Assembly: GCA_025594325.1 (NCBI GenBank) | Contig: JANHCV010000001.1 | Coordinates: 2,046,001 to 2,110,000, forward strand | Length of the DNA stretch: 64,000 nucleotides | DNA from: Blastocladiella emersonii ATCC 22665 | Taxonomy: Eukaryota > Blastocladiomycota > Blastocladiomycetes > Blastocladiales > Blastocladiaceae | Direction of reading: 5' to 3' | Part shown: piece by piece, positions 33,904 to 44,498 of the stretch | Numbering within the stretch: the first letter of the stretch is position 1 | Layout of the letters: each line of letters opens with the position of its first letter | Made by a program: the position numbers and the translations under genes | The notes under the pieces: model-generated | Told to the model about the DNA's origin: nothing | Seen by the model: the letters and a program-made list of their open reading frames with translations, nothing else | The model's database searches: none

Positions 33904-34815
33904 ATGCATTTTCCACGGATCGTCCTGCTCGTCTCCGCCATCGTCGTCGCCATCGCGCTGTGCGGGACGTCGCCCGCAGCAGCGCAGGCCGACCGTGCCG
34001 GCCGCCCCGCGCACTGCCACCCGGTCCCCGCCGACACCGCGACCACGGCGCCCTTCTGCGGCTCGCTCGTTGCCGGCCGCTGGGTCGCCCTCGCACCGCC
34101 GCGCAACGCCTCGGCGCTCGCGAGGAAGGGGCTCAACGAGTCGGCCGTGGTCGACGCCACGCTGCTGTCGCTCGACACGTTTGCGCGGGCCGCCGTCGGC
34201 AACTGGTCGCGCGCGCTGCTCGCCGTCGACTGCCGCGAGGACCATCACCGCTACTCGCTTTTCCGCACCTGCACCGACTGCGTGCACGCCTACCGCGTGT
34301 GGGCGTGCCGCTCGCTGTTCCTCGAGTGCGCCGCCAACGCGACCGTCTCCGACCCGAAATCGACGGTCCCGGGCGCCTTCCGCCCGCTGCGGTCCGACGC
34401 GCCCGACGCGTTCCGCGGCCTCGGCATGCAGTACCTCGCCAAGGGCAAGCCGCCGCTCGACGACCTGGCGGGCGACATCAACCCGCGCCTGCTCGCGTCG
34501 ACCAACCCGGAGCACCTCGGCATGCGCACGCTGCCGTCGCCGCCGGTGAAGCTCGACCGCGGGCTCGCCGAGCGCGCGGCCGCGGTCCTCGCGCGCGCCG
34601 AGCTCGCCGACACGGTGCCCGAGTACCCGAGCCGCCCGCCGTGCCTGTCAACGTGCAACCGCGTTGTGCAGGCGTGCCCGAGCTCGCTCATGTTCGCGTG
34701 TCCCCGCGACCACGACGAGGTCTGGACCGCCGTCATCGGCGACGGCGAGGACACGGCCGCCGCGGCGGCGCTGTCCGTCGTGTTCCCCGACTACCAGAGC
34801 AACTGCGAGGACTAA
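33904..34815 (+). CDS. Secreted cysteine-rich protein resembling the Mid1/NALF calcium-channel subunit domain
   Basis: One exon, 303 residues. The ATG at 33904 gives a standard signal peptide (FPRIVLLVSAIVVAIALCG, cleavage probably after AAAQA). The mature part has about 12 cysteines, with the diagnostic cluster FRTCTDCVHAYRVWACRSLFLEC and a C-terminal set CLSTCNRVVQACPSSLMFAC. That spacing recalls the frizzled-like cysteine-rich domain at the end of fungal Mid1 and animal NALF/FAM155, which pair with the Cch1/NALCN channel. Fungal Mid1 is normally much longer (about 500-650 residues); here only the cysteine-rich part is present. Several N-glycosylation sequons are visible (NAS, NES, NWS, NAT). 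It may be a short Mid1 paralog or a separate family member. Confidence 0.6.
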   Translation: MHFPRIVLLVSAIVVAIALCGTSPAAAQADRAGRPAHCHPVPADTATTAPFCGSLVAGRWVALAPPRNASALARKGLNESAVVDATLLSLDTFARAAVGNWSRALLAVDCREDHHRYSLFRTCTDCVHAYRVWACRSLFLECAANATVSDPKSTVPGAFRPLRSDAPDAFRGLGMQYLAKGKPPLDDLAGDINPRLLASTNPEHLGMRTLPSPPVKLDRGLAERAAAVLARAELADTVPEYPSRPPCLSTCNRVVQACPSSLMFACPRDHDEVWTAVIGDGEDTAAAAALSVVFPDYQSNCED

Positions 34816-34876
34816 TTGCCGTCTGCTACCCATTCATAATAGACCATTTCCCTTGTTTTCATGCACCGACTGCACA

Positions 34877-36562
34877 CTACCCGAGCCGCGGGAGCCCGAA
34901 CCCGAGCATGTTCACCTGCAGGAGATTCTTGGACCCGCCCGCTCCCGCCGCTGCCCGGCCCGCGGGCGGCGTCAGGAGCCCCGCCTGCCCCGCGTGCGAC
35001 GGTGCGCTCGAGTTGCCGCCGTGAATCTGCATCGCGAGCCCGCTTGTGACGTGCTGCGGGAGGTGCAGTGCGGACCCGCTGTTCTTGCGGCTGCTGGACC
35101 CGCCTGCGTCGAGCGCGAGGCGCGACCCGCCGCCGCCCGCGAGCCCCATCTTGGACCCGCGCGAGCCGCCGAGGAACGCGGCGCGCGAGTTGCCGAGCTG
35201 GAAACCGAGCTTGGACCCGAGCATGCTCATCCCGCCGAGCGCGCCCGTGCCGAGCTTGGACCCGTAGAACAGTCGCGACCCGCCGTTGCGCAGCATGTCG
35301 CGCTCGCGCTTGCGCTTGGCCTCCTCGGCCGCGAGCCGGGCTATCTCGGGGGAGGGTCAGTGCGAGTCTGGTGAGACTATTGCGAAGAGTGCCGTACCCA
35401 TCTCGGCCTCGAGCAGCTGCAGCTTGTAGTGCACCTTCTTCATGAGCCCGCGCACGTCCTCCATGCCGTCGCCGCTGCCGCCGCCCTGCGACGGGCCGTG
35501 GACCTTGACCTTGCGGCGGAACTTGGCCGGCAGCCCTCCGCCGCCACCGGCACCGCCCATCCCGCCAACGGCGACCACACGTACGCCACGAATCGGCCCG
35601 TTCCCGCCATGCCGCTTGCCCGCGGCCGCGCGCGCGCTCGGCGCGTCGCCGAGCGACCCGTCCGACCACGTACTGTGCGCGGGCGACCTGAGCCCGGGAT
35701 CTTCAGCGAGGGCCTCCTCGAGCTCGCGCTCCTCCTCCTCCTCGCGTGCGCGCTCGGCCTCGGCCTCGGACGTGGCGCCGTTGCCGAACAGGAACCCGGC
35801 GCTGCTGGCGTTGGTCGCGTTGAGGTTCGTGGACCGCAGCGGCAGCGGGGACCCGCCCGTGACGCGGCGGCCGTACGTGGCGTCGAGGAACGCGCGCTTC
35901 CACGACGGTCGCGTGCGCGCCTTGCTGGCGGCGGTCGCGCGCGCGAAGCCCGGGTCGACGACGCGCCAGTAGTGCGCCGGATGGTGCAGCGCGAGCCGCA
36001 GCAGCCGCGTCGTTGTCTGGATGTCGTCCGGCAGCGGCGCGTCCCACTCGCTCGGCCCGCCGGGCATCCGGAACTCGGCAAAGTACCGCTCGAGGTCTAG
36101 GTCCTCGAGCTCGGGCGGCGGTGGCGGGACGGGTTCCACGATCTGCGTGCCCGTCAGGAACGTCGCGGTCGCGTCCGCGGGCCCGTGGCTCAGTCCGAGC
36201 CCTGCACCACTTTCCCCCGCCTCGCTCTCGTCGTCGTCATCCTCGATCTCGAGCAGGCGGGACAGGAGCGCCGCCTCGCGCTGCTGCTGCTGTTGGACCG
36301 AGATGTTGGACGCGGTCGACAACCTGCGCCGCTCTGCATCCCCCAGCGCCTGCTGCAGGAGCTGCTGCTGCTTCTCGTTCTCGTGGTGCTCGAGCGCGCT
36401 GGTGATGATCGGGCCCTTGGACCGCAAAATGTCCCATGGCTCACGGATGTGCGCGAGTTTGCACTGCCGCGCGTTCGACACGTAGCGGTGGTGCGCCGCC
36501 GCATACTTTTTCGCGCGCACGCGGTTGTCCGAGGTCAGGTCGATGCGTGGACTGGTTGGCAT
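34877..36562 (-). CDS. Unrecognised Ser/Gly-rich protein with GSKLG repeats
   Basis: Minus-strand exons are 36562..35398 and 35340..34877 (GTACGG donor, TAG acceptor); 542 residues. I do not recognise the family. The N-terminal ~40 residues look conserved (TSDNRVRAKKYAAAHHRYVSN then CKLAHIREPWDIL). A glutamine- and acid-rich coiled region follows, then a block with DLERYFAEFRMPGGPSEWDAP and LALHHPAHYWRVVDPGFARA, which suggests a small folded unit. A basic Gly-rich stretch leads to a heptad segment (MKKVHYKLQLLEAEM joined to ARLAAEEAKRKRERD) that is interrupted by the intron. The C-terminus repeats GSRLFYGSKLG, MLGSKLGFQLG and GSRGSKMGLAGG. The 21-bp motif at 36678-36698 lies just upstream of its start. 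Function unknown. Confidence 0.7.
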
Positions 36563-36677
36563 CGCAGTGGTTTCATTTGTTTGCGTCGGTGCTATGGGTG
36601 GGCGCAAAGGGGGTTGCGGCAACGGAAAGTGTGATCGCGAACGGGCGACGCGACGCGGTTGGAGACGCGTGTGCGAG

Positions 36678-36698
36678 ACGCGTCGAGGAATCAGGTGA
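36678..36698 (+). promoter_or_regulatory. Bipartite ACGCGTCG-N4-ATCAGGTGA motif
   Basis: An MluI-box-like half (ACGCGTCG) and a CANNTG-type half (ATCAGGTGA) with exactly four bases between them. It is located 116 bp upstream of the start of the minus-strand gene at 36562 and inside the 3' flank of BIR1. The same 8+4+9 arrangement recurs at 51349, 53561, 53915, 57363 and in the mirrored arm. Confidence 0.45.
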
Positions 36699-36736
36699 TC
36701 GGGAATGATGCAAAAAAGTCGCTGATTTATAACGTC

Positions 36737-39700
36737 TCAAGAGTCGCCGTCCTCCACGTTGCCCAGCTCGAGGATCCTCTTGCGCCGGACCTCGATCACC
36801 GCGAGCGCCGCCTTCACTCGGTTGCGGAACTGGGCCTCGCGCAACGAGTTCAGCTGCTCGAGTAGGCCGTGAAGCGTGACGATGGACGAGCCGTCGGGGT
36901 ACAGCGTTTTGGCGCCGTTGACAATGAACTTCGTGTCCGGGCTGGGCAGCTAGTCGGCGATCGAGGTGATCAGTGGGGGAAGTTCGCGAGGCGGGACTAC
37001 AAGTCGAGCCGTACCAAGTCGAGCGCGCGTAGTGGGTCGCGGATCGGCGGGCTGACCGCGCCGATCACCTTGCCGTTGAGCTGGTTCGTTGGGAACGCGG
37101 GCACGGTGTCGTCGACCTGCATTGCGTCCTCCTCAAACGTCTCGTCGAAAGTGGGCGCGGGTCGAGGAGACGGCGAGGAAGGTGCGAGCGGCGCAGTCGT
37201 CGCCGTCGCATGCGTCAGCGAAGCACGCGTCGACGGAACGCGCGGGGAGGAAGCGATCGGCGAGGCGACTCGAGGAGTAACGGCGTGCGACGGGGAAGCT
37301 TCCAGTGCACGCTTCGGCGATGCAGGTCGAGAAACGAGTTCCTGCGGCGAGGGTTCACGCGGCGACCGCGCCGGCGAGCCGTGGATGCGAGCGAGGGACG
37401 GCTTTCGGGGCGACGATACGCGGGGCGAGAGTGCGCGGGGCGAGGACTGCTGCTGCGGGGAGGGTTCATGAACAGGCGACACGCGAGATGGCGGCGGCGA
37501 CGGAGACCGAGGAGCGGGTGCCGGCGGAGATACCACGCGGGGAGAAGGCTCACGGGGCGACAGGACGCGGGGTGCGAACTGCTGCGGAGAGGCTGCGCGA
37601 GCAGGCGGCGCGCGGGGCGACGGCGAGCGATGAACGGGTGTGGGTACGGGCGGGGAGACCGCGCGTGGAGACGACATACGGGGCGATGGCTCGCACGGAG
37701 ACTCAACGCCTGGCTCGCGCGGAGACTCAACGCCCGGCGAAGGTGCGCGAGGCGATGATGCGCGAGGGGATTGTGCGGCGGGCGATGCCGCGCTGGGAGA
37801 CGGTGCACGAGGCGATGGCGCTCGCGGCGACGATGCGCGCGAAGATGGATCACGAGGCGGTGCCGCGCGCGGTGGCGAAATCTGCGGCGAGGGCGCGCGC
37901 GGGCTCGGCACCCACGGCGACGGCACGCGCTCGACCACCGCGCCCTTGGCGGGCGTCTTGACGGCAGCGAGCTCCTCGGCAACCACGCTGGCCGCGAGAC
38001 GGCGAGCGGCCACGGAGATGGTGCGCGTCGCGCGCGCGGGTGACGACGACGGCGTCGTTGCCGTCGGTTTCGCGGCAGCAGCAGCAGGCGTTGCGGTGGT
38101 CGAGTCTGCAGCCTTGTCCGAGGCCGAGGTCGTCGTCAGCAGCGTGCTGAGTCGAGCGCGAGTGCGCGTCGAAGGGCCGGCTTCTGCCGCGGCAGCGGCG
38201 GCAGCGGCAGAGCTATCGGCGCTCGGGGTCGCGGCGGACGCCGTCGAGTCGGCCGTAGTCTTTCCGCGGCGCCCCCGCGGGCGCGACGGGGTGGGTTCGG
38301 CCGTCTGGGGCTGCTGCTGCTCGCCGGACGGGATCTCGTCGAAGTTTTCGATCAGGGACGCGCGGCGCCGGGCACGAGCTGCACGCGCCGAGAGCGGCGG
38401 ATGAGGCGTCATCGTCACCTCGGTGGTATCGTCGCTGTCGCTCACGTCGACCAGGACGGCTTTCGCCGCAGCACGACTCGGGCGCTTTGAGGATCGGCGC
38501 GCAGCAGGTGCGGGCGTCGGTGCCTTGGCAACCGGTCCGTCGGCGTCGGGCTGCGGGGCCGCCGAGAGAAAGGAACCGCGGCGCGAGCGCTTGGAGCGGC
38601 GCAGCGGAGCAGCGGGCGACGACGGCGCAGCTGGTTCGGTTTCGGCTTCACCGGCCGCAGACGTGGAGCGAGAGCTGCGCGTCTTGCGAACAGGTTCGGC
38701 GGGCTCGGGCTCGGGCTCAACGGCGGCGGGAGCAGACAAGGAGGATGGCGGGCGGGGTGGACGAGATCGGCGACGGGCAGGCGAGGACTGAACCGCTGCG
38801 ATATGCGATGGCGCGGGGACTGGCGATGCGCTCGGGAGCGGCGGTGAGGACTCGGCAGCGGGGAGAGGTGGAGACGAGTGCTCGAGGCCGTCGGTCGCGA
38901 GAAGCGATGACAGCGGGGACGTGGACGGGAGAATTCCCAGTTGCGGTGGCGCGGGAAGAGCGGGTGGAGTAGTCGCGCGTGGAGGGACTAGCGCAGGCGA
39001 ACGCGAGTAAGTCATTCGTGCTAAAGCGGAGCGACAGTGGCCAACGTACCTGTCTCGGTAGAAGCAGCAGGAGCAGCTACAGCAGCGGGAGCAGCAGGAG
39101 AAATGCCGATGATGTCGACCGGCGCGTCGTCCTGCTGCATGGCCTCCTGCTCGGCGGGCGTAGGCGTACGCTTGGCGGCACGTCGAGTCCGCGGCGCAGG
39201 GCGACCCTTGGCGGACGGAGGCGCGCTCACCTCGCTGCGCGCGACGGTTGACGTTGCTTTCGGACGCGACGCAGCGGGAGCCGCCTTTGCGGCGCGCTTC
39301 TTAGGCGGCGCCTTGCTCTCAGCGGGCGGCGGGGCGGGCCGCTTCTTGCGGGGTTTCGCGAGTTGCACAAAGAAGGGGCAGTCGGGTTGGCGCTTCTTGT
39401 GCTCGATTCTATGCGTTCGAATACTGTCAGTACGCAATGGACCGCCGTACGTCGATCGCAGCCGGAGCGTACAGGGGATTGTCGTCGGGCGACCAGCCGT
39501 TGAGCGACACGCCGCAGTAGATACAGGTCGCGCCGTCGTCGCCGAGCGCTAACGGATCAAAGAAGAAGCCGGCCTTGGCCATCTGCGCGGGGTACACGTC
39601 GAGCATGGTCAGATCACGCGGAACCCCACGAGTAGTGCAGCGCCAAAACGTACTCGGTTCTTGGTGGCAAAGAACTTGCGCTTGCCCTGGTGCGGCCAGC

Positions 39701-40153
39701 GGCCGGTGAAGGTGCCCTCGCGCGCCTGCTCCATGTCCTTGGACATGGGGAACGTCGAGTAGTCGTCGGCGACATGGAACACGGGGTTCTCCGGGTCGCG
39801 CGCGGCGAGCGAGGTGGGCAGGCACACGGCGCGGGCGTAAGCGCAGTACGAGGCGTGCGAAAAGTGCTCGGCGAACGGATCGTCGTCGGGGTCCCAGCCG
39901 TTGAGCGACTTCTCGCACAGGAAGCACCGGACCGCGCAGTGATCGTCGGGCTCCGGGCAGTAGAAGAAGCCCGCCTTGGCCATCTGTTAAGGTCGGCCGG
40001 AGGGCGTGAGCAAGGGTGGCCGCGTGCGTGTCCCACGGCGGCACGAGTGGGGCATACCGCTTCGGCGGTCGGCGTTGCTAGCGGCCAGTCGGTGAAGGTG
40101 GCGAGGCGCTCCGCAGTCGATCCATAGCGTTGTAGCGGGTTGTCTAGTTCCAT
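36737..40153 (-). CDS. BIR1: Bir1/survivin-like chromosomal passenger protein with two BIR domains
   Basis: Inner-centromere subunit of the chromosomal passenger complex (with Aurora kinase and INCENP). Minus-strand exons are 40153..40058, 39983..39654, 39582..39473, 39408..39050, 38987..37015 and 36949..36737; 1026 residues. BIR 1 has Cys-Cys-His-Cys zinc ligands in RCFLCEKSLNGW and the EHFSHASYC segment. BIR 2 has TCIYCGVSLNGW and EHKKRQPDC. A basic Ala/Lys/Pro region and a long Ser-Pro-rich region follow; between about 37215 and 37960 Ser-Pro dipeptides are very dense. The last exon (70 residues, from LPSPDTKFIVNG) ends in a charged helix (LLEQLNSLREAQFRNRVKAAL). The fourth intron is taken as 62 bp; a 29-bp version also keeps frame but is implausibly short. 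Confidence 0.9.
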
Positions 40154-40343
40154 GGTGGCCCGATGCAAGCGAGGCCCTTGGGAACCAGAGAGAGAGGGGA
40201 CCGGGCGCGGAGAAGTCGGGTCCTCACGTCTCCGGGGCAACGTGATCAGTCGTCCCGCGCGCCACGACCACGCGCCGCGGCTGCTGCCCTCGCGCTCCAC
40301 TGCAACCGCGTATGAAGTAGCCCATGCATCGGAATCCGCCACC
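40154..40343. promoter_or_regulatory. Short divergent promoter between BIR1 and STE14
   Basis: 190 bp separates the two start codons, so both genes probably share one nucleosome-depleted region. No specific site recognised. Confidence 0.45.
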
Positions 40344-41118
40344 ATGTCCATGAAGTTCCGGTTACTCGACGGGGAGCACTACCCGCACAACATCGCCTTC
40401 TACGGCTTCGGCATCGGCGCCGTGTTCGGGGCGGGCGCCCTGTCCATCGCCCTCGTCCCGCAGCATGCGTGGCTCGGCGGGTTCCTGTCGGCGCTCGCCA
40501 TCTTCCACCTGACCGAGTACCTCGTGACGGCCATGTACAACTACCCGAAGCTCGAGCTCGGATGTCCGTTGCCGCCGCGCCGCCCACCGCGTTCCTTGCG
40601 ACCCGTTAGGCTGACCCGACGCATGCGCGCACACACGTCTAGCCTTCCTGATCCCGCACAGCCGAAGCTACGTGGCCGCGACCGCCGCGGCGCTCACCGA
40701 GTACACGGTTGTGTCGATCTGGTTCCCGTGGATCCACGCGTCCACGTCGGTCTGGGTGCACGTCGCGGGTCTCGTGCTCGTGGCCGTCGGGCAGCTGGCG
40801 CGGAGCGCCGCCATGATCCACGCGAGCACCAACTTCTCGCACCAGATCGAGTACCGGAAACGGCCCAACCACGAGCTCGTCACCACGGGCGTGTACGCGT
40901 GGACGCGCCACCCGTCGTATTTTGGCTTCTACTGGTGGGGGATCGGGTCGCAGCTGATGCTCGGCAACTTCGTGTCGACGGCCGTCTACGCCGCCGTCCT
41001 GACCCGCTTCTTCCTCGACCGCATCGACTACGAGGAGGAGCTGCTCGTCTTCTTCTTTGGCGAAAACTACCGCGAGTACCGCGCCAAGACGCGCGTCGGG
41101 ATCCCCTTCATTCGCTAG
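40344..41118 (+). CDS. STE14: Protein-S-isoprenylcysteine carboxyl methyltransferase
   Basis: ER membrane enzyme that methylates the terminal prenylcysteine of CAAX proteins such as mating factors, Ras and Rho GTPases. Exons are 40344..40563 and 40643..41118; 231 residues. The donor is the less usual GTCCGT at 40564, chosen because it keeps frame and produces LELGSFLIPHS, matching LSLDSFLLNHS of the human enzyme. The first exon has two membrane helices and FHLTEYLVTAMYN. The catalytic region is textbook: NFSHQIEYRKRPNHELVTTGVY, WTRHPSYFGFYWWGIGSQLML and the EEELLVFFFGENYREYRAK end. CDC42 in this window is a likely substrate class. Confidence 0.95.
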
Positions 41119-41162
41119 TTTGGCGGTTGGGACTGGGTCAAAAATCATTGCGATATAGCTGC

Positions 41163-42113
41163 TCACTCTGGATTCACAAACCGCAAATACGGCTTCACGA
41201 CGCGGACCTGCCCGAAGCGGGCCTTGGCCTCCTCGGTCGTCATAGCTACGAGACGAAAGTGCGCGAGAGTGAGCGGTAGTCCTTGGGAGTGAGACCGAAC
41301 AGTCGGCGTACTCGGCGGGACGATACAGTCCATGCCTGGCCGCCAGTCGGCCGGCGTCGTCACGTCGTAGCGGTCCGACATCTGCAGGCTGTCCACGACC
41401 CGCAGGATCTCGTCAAAGTTGCGCCCGCACGTTGCTACACGCAGACTCAAGACGTCAGCTGCTGCACTCTGACTCCCTGAATCGCGCACTCCGTACAAGG
41501 ATACATGATGATCAACCGGATCACGCGGTTCGGGTCGATGACGAACACGGACCGGACCGTGAACGGGTCGTACTGCTTGGGCGGCGACGCCTTGCTCGCG
41601 TCGTGCCGCGGCGCATCGAGCATCCCGTACAGCGCTGCGATCCTCCGTGACTTGTCGGCAATCTACCGCGGAGACGGTCAAGCGCCATGTCCTGGTCGCG
41701 AACTAGCACGGAGCAGAGGCGTACCACGGGGAAATCGACATACGTGTTGTACGTCTCGTCCACGTCAGCGAGCCACTCAGTGTGAGACTCGAGCGAGTCG
41801 CAGCTGAGGCCAATGACCTTGACGTTGCGGTCCGCCCAGTCGCGGCTGTGCAGCGCCGCGACGCCGAGCTCGGTCGTGCACACGGGGGCTGAGTGTGGCG
41901 GACGGTGAGCGCGCATCCGCTCCCGTCTCGGCGTGCAAGAGACGTACTGAAGTCCTCGGGATGCGAGAAGAGGATGCACCACGACGACCCGATGAACTCG
42001 TGGAAGCTCTCGAAGCGGCCGTGCGTGGTCTCTGCCCAAAAGTCGGGCGCCGTGTCGCCGAGCTTGAGGTGGCCCTGCTCGTACGCCGACGGCTTCGTTC
42101 CATTGGATTCCAT
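41163..42113 (-). CDS. 1-Cys peroxiredoxin (Prx6 type)
   Basis: Thiol peroxidase that reduces H2O2 and lipid hydroperoxides. Minus-strand exons are 42113..41948, 41888..41725, 41662..41497, 41434..41312 and 41245..41163; 233 residues, normal for Prx6. The peroxidatic cysteine is about Cys59 in TPVCTTE, formed exactly at the first splice after HPEDF. Other landmarks are GLSCDS, TYVDFPVIADKSRRIAALYGML, SVFVIDPN, the GRNFDEILRVVDSLQ helix and the C-terminal EEAKARFGQV...KPYLRF signature of the Prx6 group. No mitochondrial presequence is evident, so cytosolic. Five exons in 0.95 kb is dense for this window. Convergent with STE14 (44 bp between stops). Confidence 0.94.
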
Positions 42114-42323
42114 TGCGGTGAGTTACTCAATGTTTGAAGCAGAGGGTGGGTCTAAGCTGGGGTTGGCGAAGGGAGCGGCGGCCGCCGAGGGCGCCCGAGG
42201 CGAACCGCGCCCGCTGCTTCGCGTATCTCACACCACGTGCCTCGTTTTAGCATTGTCGCGCCCGGTTGTCTCCCCGCTCTCGCAATTGAATACACCTGCA
42301 ACGCATGGAATACACTACGCACC

Positions 42324-43420
42324 ATGGATAAGAATCGACCGAGGGCAAGCACCACCGATCTGTCCGCGCGGCCCCTCGCGGCCGTGGCCGTGGGCGTTGA
42401 CCGCCAGCGGGTACCGAGCGCGCCCGCCGAGTCGGCCTTGCTCGGATCCCTTGTGCGCTCGCGGTCGCAGTCGAGCGAAACCGCCCCTGTCCTAGCCCGC
42501 GACCTGGTCGCCTTCGATGGCCACGGCGTGAACGGGACCGACGCGAACGCAGTGGTCGGCCGCGCGCGCCAAGTCGCCGAAGAGCTCGCGGCCCTGATCC
42601 GCCACCAGGAGAGCCTCGCCGAGAGCCTGAACACGGCCCTGCAACCCGCTCCGGGTACCGCCCGCCCGTCGACCCGCGAGCTCGCGTCGAAGATCACCGA
42701 CTGGATGGTCGTGCAGGGGTCCATCAACAAGACGACCACGGCCATGACCATGGCCAACACCATGGCGGCGATCGGATCCCGCGCCCAGGCGCACAAGCTG
42801 ACGCGGGCGCTCGACGAGTCGCGGCTCGTCGTGTCGCGGCTGCACAACCAGATCGAGCAGCTCGAGACGCAGCTGGATGCGGTATCGGCCGAGGTGACGG
42901 TCGCGCACAGCGACAACCGGCGGCTCAAGACGAGCGTCGACTCGCTGCGCAAGACGTGCGAGGAGGCCATCCTCCATGTTCGCATGTTCCTGATTCTAGG
43001 TAATCTTTGACGTCGTTGACGGTTGTACCGCGCTGTAGTACCGCCGCGAGGTCGAGCTGCAGCGGCAAGTCCTGGAGCGGCACCAGATGTCCATCTCGGT
43101 GCGCATCCTCTATCGCTCTTCACCGAACGGGTCACGACTGACACCCCATCCTGTTGTAGCGGTTGCAACAGCAACAGGTTGGCCAGCGGTCCCTCGCCGC
43201 GTTCCTCGTGTTCGCGTGCACGTACGCGATAGCGGGGGTCGCGAACCCAGCAGTCCAGCTGGTGCTCACGCTCCTGTCGCTGAATCGGCGGCGGCGCCGG
43301 ACCGCGGCGATCCTGATACGGCTGAGCATTGCGGTCCTCACGGCCGTCAAGGTGGGCTCGTATACGGGTTGGATCGGCGAGACGCTCGGGCGATTGCTCA
43401 AACAGGCATCGCTGAGCTGA
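42324..43420 (+). CDS. Coiled-coil protein with C-terminal membrane segments, family not recognised
   Basis: Exons are 42324..42977, 43039..43098 and 43160..43420; 324 residues. Donors GTTCGC and GTGCGC are atypical but are the only choices that keep the coiled-coil frame (exon 2 reads YRREVELQRQVLERHQMSIS). The N-terminal ~75 residues are low complexity. A helical bundle with ARQVAEELAALIRHQESLAESL and KITDWMVVQGSINKTT follows, then a long coiled coil (HKLTRALDESRLVVSRLHNQIEQLETQLD). The last exon has two hydrophobic segments (AAFLVFACTYAIAGV and ILIRLSIAVLTAVKVG). This shape suits an organelle or spindle-pole anchored tether. I cannot name a homolog. Confidence 0.72.
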
Positions 43421-43457
43421 GGATTGAGGGTTGTGCGACTACATTAATAGTTTGTAT

Positions 43458-44303
43458 TTATGTGTCCTTTCGCGGTGCCGACTCCGACTCGGCCACGGGC
43501 TCTGACTCGACGCGGCGGTTCGGGAGCGGCGCGATCTGCTTGAGAAGGGCGCGCTGGGTGAGCTCGGTCATGGTCAGGAGGCGGTACTTGCCCGACATGA
43601 ACGACAGCACGTTGCGCATCTCGGTGGTCATGCCGCTCTTGCGCAGGAGGATCATGAACCGGTTGTACGGGTTCGCCTTGCGCCACTGCGCCTCGTCGGC
43701 GCCCCCGGGCACGGCGGCCTCCCAGGTGATGGTCGCTTTGGGCGAGTACGCGAGCTCCTTCATCTGCAGCGTCGTGTACCGCTTCTGGTTCAGCAGTGTG
43801 AGCGTCTCGATGGACAGCGTCGTGTTGGGCGTGATGGGGTCCGTCGGGCCCGGCCGCGTGCCGTCGGGGCCTGGGAGGAGGAACACGCGCGTGACGTAGG
43901 GCGCGAGGAACTTGTGAGCGGCGAGCGTCGACAGGCTCGAGAAGATGGTGACGCCGATCATGACGTTCGGGCTCAGCATGAAGGCGGCGGCGGCGCTCTT
44001 CTCCAGGATGGCCGAGTCGATCATGGTCATGGACAGCGGGAGGCCGATGCTCGAGAGTCCGAGCGAGCTGACCGAGAAGAACTTGAGCACCTTAACGGCA
44101 TTGTTCATGGCGCCGCGGTAGATGGGCTTGGGCACCGGATCCGTTTCGGGGAACTCGCGCGCCGTGTGGATCGGGCGCAAGGTCAACGACGACGTCCCCG
44201 CAACCCGCCCAGCACGCGAAAGCGACGCCCGTGCGACCATTCCACCGAGTCCTGGCGCGGTGCGCCGTCCCGCCGTCGCGGCTGCGGTCGTAAAATGATG
44301 CAT
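43458..44303 (-). CDS. TMEM70-family mitochondrial inner-membrane protein
   Basis: Member of the TMEM70/TMEM186/TMEM223 group, whose animal TMEM70 helps assemble ATP synthase and complex I. A single exon encodes 281 residues. The N-terminus is rich in Arg, Ala and Ser with no acids for ~45 residues (mitochondrial presequence). Two hydrophobic hairpin segments follow: FFSVSSLGLSSIGLPLSMTMI and VMIGVTIFSSLSTLAAHKFLAP. Then comes the conserved YVTRVFLLPG and a C-terminal matrix domain with LLNQKRYTTLQMKEL. It faces COX8 across a 195 bp shared upstream region. The exact subfamily role in fungi is not known to me. Confidence 0.72.
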   Translation of the reverse strand: MHHFTTAAATAGRRTAPGLGGMVARASLSRAGRVAGTSSLTLRPIHTAREFPETDPVPKPIYRGAMNNAVKVLKFFSVSSLGLSSIGLPLSMTMIDSAILEKSAAAAFMLSPNVMIGVTIFSSLSTLAAHKFLAPYVTRVFLLPGPDGTRPGPTDPITPNTTLSIETLTLLNQKRYTTLQMKELAYSPKATITWEAAVPGGADEAQWRKANPYNRFMILLRKSGMTTEMRNVLSFMSGKYRLLTMTELTQRALLKQIAPLPNRRVESEPVAESESAPRKDT

Positions 44304-44498
44304 GATTGATTCGTGAGGGAGCGGGAGCAGTCAGGTGATGGCACGCTCGAGTGCCTAAAAGTTTAACGGCGCAGCGACCACCGCCACCCCGACCGCTGCC
44401 GGGCCCGGCGACCCCATCGACGCTGACGGCGGTCCTTCGAGCACGACGACGTTGCACCACTCCACGCATTGCCGTAAGAGCGCCGCCTACTGTTTGCC
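44304..44498. promoter_or_regulatory. Shared divergent promoter, TMEM70-like / COX8
   Basis: 195 bp between two start codons of predicted oxidative-phosphorylation genes. A GTCAGGTGA sequence lies at about 44331-44339, resembling the second half of the bipartite motif but without the ACGCGTCG half. Confidence 0.4.

Noticed and set aside
39021-39049. 29-bp intron in BIR1 that would also keep frame
   Set aside because: Shorter than any accepted spliceosomal intron in fungi; the 62-bp alternative ending at 38988 also keeps frame and has a branch-like TGACTTAC.
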